DNA from: Ascarosepion bandense
Taxonomy: Eukaryota; Mollusca; Cephalopoda; Sepiida; Sepiidae
Length of the DNA: 64,000 nucleotides
Assembly: GCA_037127315.1 (NCBI GenBank)
Contig: JBBBDQ010000445.1
Coordinates: 355,001 to 419,000 of the forward strand
Direction: 5' to 3'
In this document: one piece after another, positions 52,831 through 62,610 of the stretch
Position numbering within the stretch: position 1 is the first letter of the stretch
How the letters are laid out: every line of letters begins with the position of its first letter
Notes under the pieces: generated by a model
Databases searched by the model: none
Seen by the model: the letters and a program-made list of their open reading frames with translations, nothing else
What the model was told of the DNA's origin: nothing
Position numbers and translations under genes: made by a program

Positions 52831-53602
52831 AGTCGGCTCTTTGGTAGCAGTATGATATTCTGCTGGTCTGGTTTTCTTGGGTAGAGTTAGTGCGGATTGA
52901 TATGTTTACGGAGACTACGGCGTGGTCAGAGTTTCCGAGGGGGCAGAGTTGCCTGGTAGTGCAGGAGTCTGGGATGGAGGTAAAACAAAGGTCGAGTAAA
53001 GAGTCCCTTCCGTTAGGGTTTTTAGAGAAACGCGTGGGGAAGTCCACCACTTGCGTTAGAGCTTGGGCTATTGAAAAGTGCATGGTGCGGATCCCAGCAA
53101 GGTTGGTGGCTGAGTTTTCAAGCCACTTGGTGTGGTGGGCGTTAAAATTGCCAAACACAAATATATGGGCAGATGGGTGAGAAGAAATGGCCCTGTCGAT
53201 GTTAGTAGAGATGCAATCAAGTAACGTACAGTTAGAGGAGGAGGGGGAGCGGTAGAGGAAGAAGAGATAGCTAACCGAGCTTAGAAGTGAGAGATGGAAG
53301 CACATGAAGGAATGATCAAGGGATTCAAGAGATGTGACCCTGGCTAGGGGGAGTTGTTCGCTGACATATACACCAAGCCCATGCATATGGACATTGGAGT
53401 CCTTCCTGAAGAGAGGAAGGTAACCAGGAACGAACAGCTCTGAAGAGGGGATAGAAGGGTCAAGGTTAGTCTCACATTTAGCTAAGATATCGGGTGAGTT
53501 AGTTAGAAGGAAAGACTCTACACTATTAAAGTTACTGCGAATACCTCGTATATTTGTGAAGGTAACGCAGATAGGTTTGGGCGATTTACGACTAGCTTCT
53601 TT
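52831..53602 (-). pseudogene. LINE endonuclease region, frameshifted
   Basis: Apurinic-type endonuclease motifs: VTFTNIRGIRSNF, AKCETNLDPSI, YRSPSSSNC, FGNFNAHHTKW, DSLLDLCFTS and LGNSDHAVVSVNI. The family norm GDFNAHH reads GNFNAHH here, losing a catalytic Asp. A one-base gain in a run of four C (52827-52830, plus strand) shifts the frame into RT. The N-terminal residues MKRLKRESRRP come from the SINE, not from the LINE. Confidence 0.85.
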
Positions 53603-53693
53603 TGGTCTCCGGCTTTCTCTTTTCAATCTTTTCACTCCTACGTAGCACCCTGTGCTTCAGTGGCATTACCGCCTTGCTCGGGGTGATATGATT

Positions 53694-53724
<31 letters not shown>

Positions 53725-54112
53725 AGCAAGATATTTGTGTGTGTGTCTGTTTATCTGCCTGTATGTCTATATTTTTTTCAGCCTTTTTATTTTCGTTTTT
53801 GCTTCGGGTTTGGCTCTAACTAGGTATAATTGTAGTTCTTAGTCTCAACCATGGTACCATTTACTCAGAGGACTTATTTAGCCTTCAAAATTCAGTTTAC
53901 GACGAAAAAAACTTATTTGATATCGATACCAGGAAATCAAAATTTGACTTACATCCATTCATTTTTCTTTCAGTCTACAGTTTCGCTTTAACTGGAAACA
54001 ACTATTGCTTTTTAGTCTTTCATGCCAACGTCCAAAGAGTCTGAGCTCCAGGACCATGGATTAGTTTTAAAGCTTTCATTACACTCAAGCAACGCCGGGC
54101 TATACTGCTAGT

Positions 54113-54455
54113 CAAAACTAAAACTAATCAAGAATTACTTAGGAATTACTTAAGATTTCCTATGAGCCTTGAAGTTGAGAAATCTTTCTGTACTGTCTGT
54201 AAAGCGACAATTGGCAGATAAAATAATTTTTGATGATGTCATTGAAGAATTTGCCAATAAAAAAGTAAGAAAACTTACTTTCTAGAAAGTTCTAATTTTC
54301 ATTTCAGAAATAAAGATGGTCCTAATTTCTTACATTTTTTCCCTGAATGTCATTTTTACTTTTTAACTGTTACCGATAATATTTAAGTAAGTTTGGGGCG
54401 TATTTAAAACATGCTATATTTAAGTATGTGAAAGTAATGGTATACAACCTAGTTT
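54113..54455. other. Intergenic, nothing recognised
   Basis: No repeat or coding signal assigned. Confidence 0.4.
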
Positions 54456-54460
54456 GTTCA

Positions 54461-55336
54461 GTATATGGTTAGGTCTTGAAGGCTGTCACAATGCGTTTAG
54501 TAAAATAAAGGAAGGTAAAGAAGCTTTTGGGTATTACTTATTTATCATACATTAATATTTTGAGATCAAAATCTTGTAGAGGTCTGTCTTCTTGAGAGTG
54601 TTGGGTCACCATTATGTTGTGGCCTGAATGTTCACGTATTAACTTTGATACAGAGTCACCAAATAAAAGAAGAAAGAATAGTCATCCAACCACCACATAT
54701 TAATAAAGAACAACTCAAATATGATTAAACAACAATAATAACATTGTATTGACTGTTGGTTACAAAGTGGTAATTATCTTGCATGCAAGAGAGTTGAATT
54801 AATGTTCTCTCTGGAAACATGATGTAAAATGTCTTAATGTTCTTGGTTGAAGAATTCCTGAAAAAAGAGTTGTATACATATTGCTCGTGCTAGTTTGTAA
54901 AAGTGTATTGTTTGTCTGTAGAGATATTTGTTGTAATAGAAAGAAGGTATATTTTAAAGAATATTTGAGAGCAACTAATTATGGACATAATTAGTGCAAT
55001 GTGTGAGTTGGAAAGAAGCAGCATCATTCGTTCTGTGCTTCTGAAAAGAAATATTCCAACTGGTTACACGTGTGGAAATTACTTTATATACTTTAAATCT
55101 AAGCATGGGAAATATATGTCACGTGTGATGAATTAACCAACCAGGGCTTGCCATGTTGGTTAAGACGTGTAACAGATATGTATGTATATGCATGCGGGCA
55201 TAATTAAGTATGCAGAAGTATGTATGTAGGTGTGTGGTAATGGTTACCACAATCTCATCTTCAGAATGGCAGAGGAACTTTACCTTCCTTTATTTTACTA
55301 AACGCATTGTGACACCTTTAAGACCTAACCATATAC
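54461..55336. mobile_element. DNA-element-like segment with 60-bp inverted ends
   Basis: 54461-54520 and 55278-55336 are inverted copies (TTTACCTTCCTTTATTTTAC and on). The 750-bp interior has no recognised protein. Could be a non-autonomous transposon or an inverted pair. Confidence 0.65.
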
Positions 55337-55499
55337 CTAATATACACAACACTTCAAGCAAATTACAAAACTTTACTAGTTTATTCAGGTTTAATTAAAA
55401 ATGATAGACAAGGTGTTTTGGTTACATTTTTTTATGTCATTTTTTATGTGATCTTATGATTTTTTTTTTTTTTTTTTGAGGACATAAATTATACAAAAA

Positions 55500-55785
55500 T
55501 TGTCCAAATGTTTTGTTTATCTGAGCACTTTCGGCTATACTTTTAGCCATTTTCAAGGATTAATGTTATTTTACATGTAACAAAATGTATGTGGTATTAT
55601 GTATGTTGTAAAGTGTGTATGTGTTATGTGCCAAACATGGTACAATTTTACGACAATTTTTATAGAAAAAAATTCATCTGATCACATGAAAAATTACATA
55701 AAAAACTTAACCATACTACTTTGTCATTTTTAATGAAACCTGTATAAAAGAGAGATTGCTGCCCAAATAAACAATTTTTAAACTA
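55500..55785 (+). repeat. Penelope-associated 3' repeat
   Basis: GGCTATACTTTTAGCC inverted repeat, then CATTTTTAATGAAACCTGTA and GAGAGATTGCTGCCCAAATA. Same family as 2910-3170. Confidence 0.55.
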
Positions 55786-55794
55786 GTTTAAATA

Positions 55795-56581
55795 TCTATA
55801 TATATAAAAGGCAATCTGTGAGTCTGTGTGTGACTGTTCCCTATGCACACCTACATTTTTTAAGCTACGCCATTCAAACTTTCTAGGGACACATATCTAC
55901 AGGGAAGCCAGGTTGACACATACTTTTCGAGTTTAAATTCAGCAGTTTCCCCTTTCACACTTTTTGGCAAATGGAGCCGATTGTTTACATTTGCTCCATA
56001 AAGATCTAAGATGGCTGCTAAATTACATCACAGAAATCAAATCACACGTGTCAAACGCAACTAAAAAATTTTTTTATTAAAAAAAAAATGAACCTTTATA
56101 TTTAATTTTTTCCGGCGTTTGAAAAATTTATTTGGTCAACAAAATAATGCGAATATTTTTTCCTGTAATTTTGAAACAAAAGAAATATTTACAAAGAAAA
56201 AGTGCTTTTATAGACAAAAACAAAATATATAAAAAAAAAGTGCCAATGGTTAATTTAATTATTTAAGTTTGTTTTTCTTTTTCAGATTTAATATTTCATA
56301 CTTCAGAAAATAAAATTAAAAAAAATAAAGCTTTAACAAAATAAATGATCTTTATTTTTTGTTAAATTCATTTAATTCTGGCACTAAAACTACACTTTAT
56401 ACTTCGTTCAAATACAGCAAGATGCATTCAATGCTTTCTTCTTAATGCTGAAAATGGTTACTAACAGCCTCAGCTCTCCTTTCCAACTTTCAATAAATGA
56501 TTTCCATCTACTCCTTTCATTGGCATCTTCTACTACTAAAATGTTCTGAGTTGCATGGGCAACACCGGGCTATGATGTTAG
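55795..56581 (+). mobile_element. Helitron-like non-autonomous element
   Basis: 787 bp from A|TCTATATATATAAAAGGCAA to CAACACCGGGCTATGATGTTAG|T. Ends fit A|TC...YTAG|T. Interior non-coding. Confidence 0.6.
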
Positions 56582-56604
56582 TATATATATATATATATAT
56601 ATAT

Positions 56605-56840
56605 GCATAAGGTTGTCCAAAAGTAGATGGAATTGGTTTGTGTATTGGTTACATTGTTACAATTGTGTTCATTGTTTCCACGCTATTTAAGAGCAGTCCG
56701 CTAGTATTTTGATGATACATTTTCTAAGAAATGGATCGGCCGAAGTGGTTCAGTTGATTGTACAACACGTTCACCTGAATTGACCCCCAATGGATTTCTT
56801 CTTTTGGGGAGTACCCAAGGACAAAGTTAATGTTAAACTC
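56605..56840 (+). pseudogene. Transposase remnant (mariner-related)
   Basis: GGTTGTCCAAAAGTAGATGG resembles a mariner-type end. Near 56780 a frame reads LTPNGFLLWGVPKDKV after correcting one base, close to the DFFLWG-LKDKVY motif of such transposases. Lies between two copies of the Helitron-like 3' part. Confidence 0.5.
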
Positions 56841-57084
56841 ATTTAGTCAATAAAAATATAAATATTTTCCCCCGTAATTTTGAAACAAAATCTCTGCTGG
56901 CCAAACCCCTTATACATAGGTTACTGCCGCGGTACTGAGATTGCTAAACTGGGTTCAGTTTGACTATCTACATTTAAAACAGGTAAACTTCTATATTATT
57001 TATTACTAACTCCACTTCCTGCAAATGTTTTCTATTCATTTCCAGAACAAAGAACCCCCTCCCCCTTAGAAGGAGACAAAAATA

Positions 57085-57297
57085 TGATCGGCACTAAAAC
57101 TACACGTTATACTCCGTTCGAATACTACAGCAACCCGCATTCAATGCCTTCTTCTTAATGCTGAAAATGGTTACTAACAGCCTCAGCTCTCCTTTCCAAC
57201 TTTCAATAAATGATTTCCATCTACTCCTCTCATTGGCATCTTCTCCTACTGCTAAAATATTCTGAGTTGAACGGGCAACGCCGGGCTATGCTGCTAG
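57085..57297 (+). mobile_element. Helitron-like element, 3' part only
   Basis: 215-bp direct repeat of 56382-56581: CAGCCTCAGCTCTCCTTTCC, then GGGCAACGCCGGGCTATGCT and GCTAG|T. Confidence 0.7.
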
Positions 57298-57361
57298 TAT
57301 ATGCAAAAGTATACTCATAATCTGTTATAACCAAAGGAAAAGAACGGTATGGTTAAATCAA

Positions 57362-58524
57362 GAAGACAAAAGGAAAACTATATTTTTTGCCTACACGTTT
57401 TGTCCTGTGATGGACTTCATCAAGTGTTACGTGTTAAGTGTAACAAAAGGGAAAAAAAATGATTGACCAAAACTCAGAGATAAATCACAGACAAATATTT
57501 AATTTACAAAACACACCAAATAAAATATTTACAAATATACAATTTTTGTTGCATTCAAAACAAGAAACATAGAGTTTACTACTAGCAAGTGGTATGAGGA
57601 AAGAAGGGGAGTGTAAGATGTCAAATATTTTTACCCAGTTAAGTTGGCAAAGAAGTTAAGTGCTATAAATTTTTGGAAATCCTCAAATGAGTATATAAAG
57701 AATAATTTTAAGTATGGCTAATGAAAGAGTCAAAAATATGTATTTACCCTTTTTGTTCCATGAGGTTCTCTTTCAGGTTTTAGTTGGTTGGCAACTTTTC
57801 TTAGAGATTCTTTTGGCTGGATATAAATCCTTGAATCACAACCGGAGTTGATAACAACAGAAAACCCTGGTAACAACTGACTGTTCTTTGCCCAAAACCT
57901 ATTTTTATAGGGGCTAACACCTAATTTGCATATTTCTAGAACCTTTCAAATTCTCTAGATTTTACTGGAACATTCTGGCATCTTCCAAATGTTCTATTTT
58001 TAATTTCCTTATTTTTGCGACTACTTCAAGAATTGAAACTTTCTTGAAATAACACTTAGGACTCAATAGAATCCATTGCTATAACTTTTTATACATTATT
58101 AATCTTGTTTTTATATATAAATGAGCCCTCATAACACAAGGCAAAGAGATTAAATGAATTTTATTTTAAATAACATATTTATAAGTAAAAAAATGTTAGT
58201 AACTAGAAAAATGCTCACAAATTATTCATAACAGGAATCATTAAGCATTTAAAAATGTCATAGTTCATATTGGAAGATAATTTTTTCATGTGCAGTACAT
58301 TGTTATGTTATGAGATGTTAAAATGATGGAAATTAACCCTTTTTTTTTAATTTTGGATATTTTAGTTGGGTATGTTGGTCTGAGAAGATATTGTTTCTAT
58401 AAGGAAAGGTGAGATTTATAGACATGTTATTTACAATAAAATTAATTTAATCTCTTTGCCTTGATAAAGTCCATCCCAGGATGAAAAGCATAGGCAAGAA
58501 AAACATAATTTTCCTCTTGTCTTC
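57362..58524. mobile_element. Segment with 63-bp inverted ends
   Basis: 57362-57424 and 58461-58524 are inverted copies (GACTTTATCAAG-type end; GAAGACAAAAGGAAAA and partner). The interior (1.03 kb) has no recognised ORF. Arms carry hammerhead-like TGATGA/GTCC...GGAC patterns. Confidence 0.65.
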
Positions 58525-58568
58525 TTTATATATATATATATTTATGTATTGAGGTAGCAGATAATTTT

Positions 58569-58804
58569 CTAAACATATGCTGTTAAATATAAGAGATGAT
58601 GAATGTCTATAATGTTGAATCATAAGCCGTTCTAAACATCGTATTTTAAGCTTAGAACCAACTTAATAAAAAATTATCCAAATGTTGGAAAATTTTTGTG
58701 TTTATTTTGACCTGAAATTAAAGCAAAAATAAGATGTTTAGAACGGCTCATGATTAAACATAATAGACATTCATTGTCTCTTATATTTAACAGTATATGT
58801 TTGG
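58569..58804. mobile_element. Foldback MITE with 72-bp arms
   Basis: 58569-58640 and 58733-58804 are inverted copies (CTAAACATATGCTGTTAAAT and on). No coding sequence. Confidence 0.88.
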
Positions 58805-58858
58805 AAAAAAAATATATACATATATATAAACTCGTCCTTTTTTTTCTTCTTTCTTCTT

Positions 58859-58883
<25 letters not shown>

Positions 58884-58889
<6 letters not shown>

Positions 58890-59471
58890 GTGCAAAAGTA
58901 TTAGGACAAGAACTATTTTATTTTTTATGAGGCATCAAAATAAAGTTTAAAATCACCCCTGTCCTAACACTTTTGCAAAAGTATTAGAACAGAGGTGATT
59001 TTCCAAAAAGCCTCACTGAAATTTAAATACAGGGTGAAAAGCCAAACCTTTGTTAGAATTATTTAACTAAAAAGGAAGAAGGAAGGCTTTGGAATTTGAA
59101 TTGGCCCTCTCAAAGCCCTGATTTCAATCCTATTGAACATCTATAGGATATTTTGGATAAAAAAATTGATAAATCCAATGTTACTTTGCAAGACACACTT
59201 TAGGAGCAAATACAAGCTGCTTGGCAGGAGATGCCATTAGATACATTGAAGAAGCTTGTAATGTCAATGCCTGGCAGAATGAAGGCTGTGATCAAAGCAA
59301 AAAAAGCTATTATACTAAATATTAAATTTATTTCATAACAAGTATTTTTTTCTTGTTGAAGCATTTGTTGAGTAAATCAAATAAAATTACTTTAATTAAA
59401 TTGTTTATTTTCTGTCAATATGCCTCGTACAAGATAAAATAGTTCTTGTCCTAATACTTTTGCACAGTACT
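58884..59471 (+). mobile_element. Internally deleted Tc1-like element
   Basis: Perfect 37-bp inverted ends (AGTACTGTGCAAAAGTATTA and on). The inside keeps only the transposase C-terminus. Confidence 0.9.
59040..59337 (+). pseudogene. Tc1-like transposase C-terminal remnant
   Basis: Reads WPSQSPDFNPIEHL then WDILDKKIDKSN-like sequence and AAWQEMPLDTLKKLVMSMPG, matching the Tc1 end with the catalytic SPDFNPIEHLW motif. N-terminal two-thirds deleted; premature stops present. Confidence 0.85.
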
Positions 59472-59479
59472 GTATACAT

Positions 59480-60360
59480 AAGCTCGTTCTCTTTCCTGGT
59501 ATATTCATTTTCATCTTTTTTAATGTATTTATCTATCTTCTTCCCCACCCTCCTGGCCAGTTTTATTCTGTCTGCAAATCTAACAAAATTTTTTCCCACC
59601 TGTTTTTCCTTTCCCCATCCCACTTTTCTTCTTTTTCTTTCTTTCTTTTTCTTTCTTTCTATCCTTTCCTTCTTCCTTTTCCTTTCTGTTGTAGAGCAGC
59701 TAACACCTCTCTAGCACTCTCAAGAATAGTATAGTCTGAAGACCAAGGTAGCTATAAAAATAAAGACTAATAGTAGTCTAGAAATTTGTAGGGTCATTGA
59801 CATTCTGAATGTGCATCAATGTGTTCACTTTGTCAGACTCTCTTTCTCTGAGCTGAAAGGAACCCAGACGAGTTCCCATCAAACCCGACAAGAAATTTTG
59901 TTTGAGATGAATGGCTTGGTGTTCCCACTGAAATGGCCTTGTGCCACATCTATCTCAGGCATCTACCCATGTGGGGAGGTGGTTGATACCTTTGGAGTGT
60001 CATTTACAATTAATATTGGACTGTGCTCTCTATGACTCTAACAACTTAACCTCTCCACTCTTCTGGTGTTTGTTGTTTTGTCTTCTGGTGTTTGTCTTAT
60101 TTGTATTAATATCCGTTAACATGGATATTGTGCTGTAGATACTTAGCACACATTTTCTGGGTATTGTTCTGCCAACTTGACGATACAACACTTTCTTTTT
60201 GCTACACTTTTCCTTTTCCTTTTCTTTTCACATGCTTACTTCTGGTTTCCTTACCCACGCACACTCAAACAAATTTCTGAATTTTCTATAATGTTACAGA
60301 TTCCCAATGAAGAGAATTCAATTCATTGAAATGATCATACAATCCTATAAATTTTGAATT
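59480..60360. other. Intergenic sequence with pyrimidine-rich tract
   Basis: CTTT-rich tract at 59600-59690. Two overlapping ORFs of 65-74 codons at 59811-60138 show no domain I recognise. Confidence 0.35.
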
Positions 60361-60367
60361 TTTATAT

Positions 60368-60368
60368 G

Positions 60369-60410
<42 letters not shown>
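60368..60410. repeat. TA microsatellite
   Basis: Uninterrupted (TA)n. Confidence 0.9.
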
Positions 60411-60413
<3 letters not shown>

Positions 60414-60574
60414 GAGTATCTCACTGTGCAATATGTATTTTTTGTGGGGTTTGAAGTGCTGCTCTGGGCCTCATAGACTCTAGCTAATGCTTCCACTTGT
60501 AAGACTTTGTAGTGAGTGTAAAATAATAATAACTTTCTTTACCTACCCTCTTCAATTTTGGGGGCATATAGGAA

Positions 60575-60790
60575 AAAGACTGAAAGTAATTTGCGAGTAT
60601 ATGTGATTTTCTTTTGTACCAATGAAAACCTTGCCTTTGCAGAGATTGACTGGTGAACTGAAAAAAAGATGAAAATAAATTTGCAAGCATATTTGAAATT
60701 TTCAGACCAATGAAAAATTTGTCTTCACAGAAATTAGAAGAAAGAAAAGAAACTAGCAAGCCTACGAGAAATTTCCTTTGATATAAAATG
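60575..60790. repeat. Degenerate tandem repeat of about 80 bp
   Basis: AATTTGCGAGTATATGTGAT, ACCAATGAAAACCTTGCCTT repeats as AATTTGCAAGCATATTTGAA, ACCAATGAAAAATTTGTCTT; about 2.3 copies. Confidence 0.55.
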
Positions 60791-61483
60791 AGGAGAAAAA
60801 TCAAATTAATCCGAGAAGATTATCTGAAGTCATGTGAAAGGTTTTGTTTCTGTTAACCACATTCAGCACTGATGCTTTCACCTGCGAAAATTATTCACCA
60901 ATTGTATTATCAGCTTTTAACCAAGCACATGGTGCTTCAAAGAATTTTCCTTCAACAGTCCAAGAAAGCTAAGTATTTCAAACTCTCTTCATCTATTTTC
61001 GAAAGTATGCAAACTATATATCACTTCTGTGAGCAACAAACTCTCTTGCTTTTGGTTGAAACATTTTTTAATATCATTTCATGTCAGATCATTTAATCTG
61101 TTGTATGAACATTTCCTCTTTGTCACAATTTGTTAAAACTACGGACTTTAAGAATTTCTGATTCATATTCCTGAAACAAGTAACTGATATTATAGGGGGA
61201 CTTTTTGTGGGTTTTTATATTTTTGGTTTGGCCTTGTTTGGTTTATAGTCCACTAGAAGAGATGTACGAAAATAAGAACAATCAAGATAGTGTATAGAAA
61301 TAATTTACATAAACTTTAAATTATTCTGCATTTTACAAAATGAGTAATGTTTTATGTTTGGTACAAGGTTGGGAAGAAGAGTTTAAGATTTTGTTCTTGG
61401 TACAAAGGTAGTAAGAAAAGTTTACTCGGTTGAATGAGTGAAGGCAGTAATAGATTGAAATTAGATGAGATGAATGTGTATGA

Positions 61484-61620
61484 GTGAAGCTGGGTGGAGT
61501 TGTAGTCATTGATGTCGTCAAAGTGACCACTCAGTTAAATGTTCGTTTCCTGTATCTTCTTTCTTGTGTTTGGCTTTACAACATCTACTTGGAGAAGAGA
61601 GGTACAGGACACAACAAGAG

Positions 61621-61674
<54 letters not shown>

Positions 61675-61855
61675 AAATGCAAGTTGCCTGGACTTGGGTC
61701 CAGAGTAATGAATGAATGTGTATGAGTGGAGCTGGGTAGAGTTGTAGTCATTGATGTCGTCAAAGTGACCACTCAGTTAAATGTTTGTTTCCTGTATCTT
61801 CTTTCTTGTGTTTGGCTTTACAACATTTACTAGAAGTAAGAGAGGTACAGAACAC

Positions 61856-61909
<54 letters not shown>

Positions 61910-62123
61910 CAAAGGCAAGTGGCCCGGACTTGGGTCCAGAGTAACAAATGAATGTGTATGAGTGGAGCAGGGTAGAGTTGTAGTAATTGATGTCATTGAT
62001 GTGACCACTCAGTTAAATGTTCGTTTCCTGTATCTTCTTTCTTGTGTTTGGCTTTACAACATCTACTTGAAAAAGTAAGAGAGGTACAGAACACAACAAG
62101 AGAGAGAGAGAGAGAGAGAGAGA

Positions 62124-62164
<41 letters not shown>

Positions 62165-62190
62165 GGGTCCAGAGTAGCAAATGAATGTGT
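61484..62190 (+). repeat. Minisatellite of about 240 bp with (AG)n core, three copies
   Basis: GTGACCACTCAGTTAAATG recurs at 61523, 61765 and 62001. Each unit ends in an (AG)n run (61624-61671, 61859-61906, 62099-62160) and ACTTGGGTCCAGAGTA. ORFs made of Ser/Leu or Glu/Arg repeats are artefacts. Confidence 0.92.
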
Positions 62191-62192
62191 AT

Positions 62193-62228
62193 GGTTCGAT
62201 TTTAATCAAATTTGATTAAAATCGAACC
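62193..62228. repeat. 36-bp perfect palindrome
   Basis: GGTTCGATTTTAATCAAA followed at once by its reverse complement, at the truncated end of a Helitron-like copy. Confidence 0.97.
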
Positions 62229-62433
62229 ACTCCTTCTATAACCCGATTTTTTCGATTATCGATTTTTGATATTTATCAGGGGTGCCTCTACAAAAAAACC
62301 TAGCTAAGAACACTTGCAGACGCTTATAGTGCATCTGTGTAAATTTTCAAGAAAATTGGTTCAGCTGTTTTGGAGTCTATAGGTAACGGATACACACACA
62401 CAGACAAAGTTCCATTTATTATATAAGTTTAGA
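62211..62433 (-). mobile_element. Helitron-like element, 5' half
   Basis: Minus strand opens A|TCTAAACTTATATAATAA at 62433 and runs collinear with 50114-50390 to the CGATTTTAATCAAATTT block. Confidence 0.7.
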
Positions 62434-62437
62434 TAAT

Positions 62438-62605
62438 GAGGAAAGAGTGCTTGGAAAATCTGACACTCACATACAAGAGGGACAGAGAAAGCAGCGAGTA
62501 ACCTATTAAACGGGCTAGTGTAAACAGTTGGCATAAAAGGGAAGTAGCAGTAAGACAAGCCTCTCACTAAGAGCTACAACGCACAGAGCTTTGGTCAAGT
62601 ACATC
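62438..62605 (+). repeat. RTE-like LINE tail, decayed
   Basis: AGAGTGCTTGGAAAATCTGA and CACTCACATACAAGAGGGAC match the [11 protein letters not shown] coding stretch of the LINE copies above; frame lost. Confidence 0.55.
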
Positions 62606-62610
62606 CTGAA

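Larger units (their letters stand above)
50551..53602 (-). mobile_element. 5'-truncated LINE (Jockey/CR1-like superfamily), nearly intact
   Basis: About 3.05 kb in antisense to the host SINE. 3' end on the left: poly(A) preceded (minus strand) by CATGCCTTGCTCGGGGTGAA. Encodes endonuclease and reverse transcriptase. Clade call rests on protein motifs and is tentative. Confidence 0.88.
50456..53700 (+). repeat. SINE-B interrupted by a LINE
   Basis: First half 50456-50550 (to GTTTAGGATG), second half about 53603-53700 (from TGGTCTCCGGCTTTCTC to GGGGTGATATGATT and poly(A)). Together they make one normal SINE-B. Confidence 0.85.
50114..54111 (+). mobile_element. Helitron-like element carrying nested SINE and LINE
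   Basis: Left end A|TCTAAACTTATTTATAAA, right end GCCGGGCTATACTGCTAG|T. Without the insert it is about 750 bp and collinear with 1-615. The insert sits in its central TA tract (50446-50455 and about 53705-53721). Ends fit the Helitron rule; the subterminal 3' hairpin is weak (AGC/GCT). Confidence 0.65.

Noticed and set aside
51097..53180. Several plus-strand ORFs of 60-96 codons
   Set aside because: Antisense shadows of the LINE endonuclease/RT.
61518..62008. ORFs rich in Ser/Leu or Glu/Arg
   Set aside because: Produced by the (AG)n/(CT)n runs of the minisatellite.
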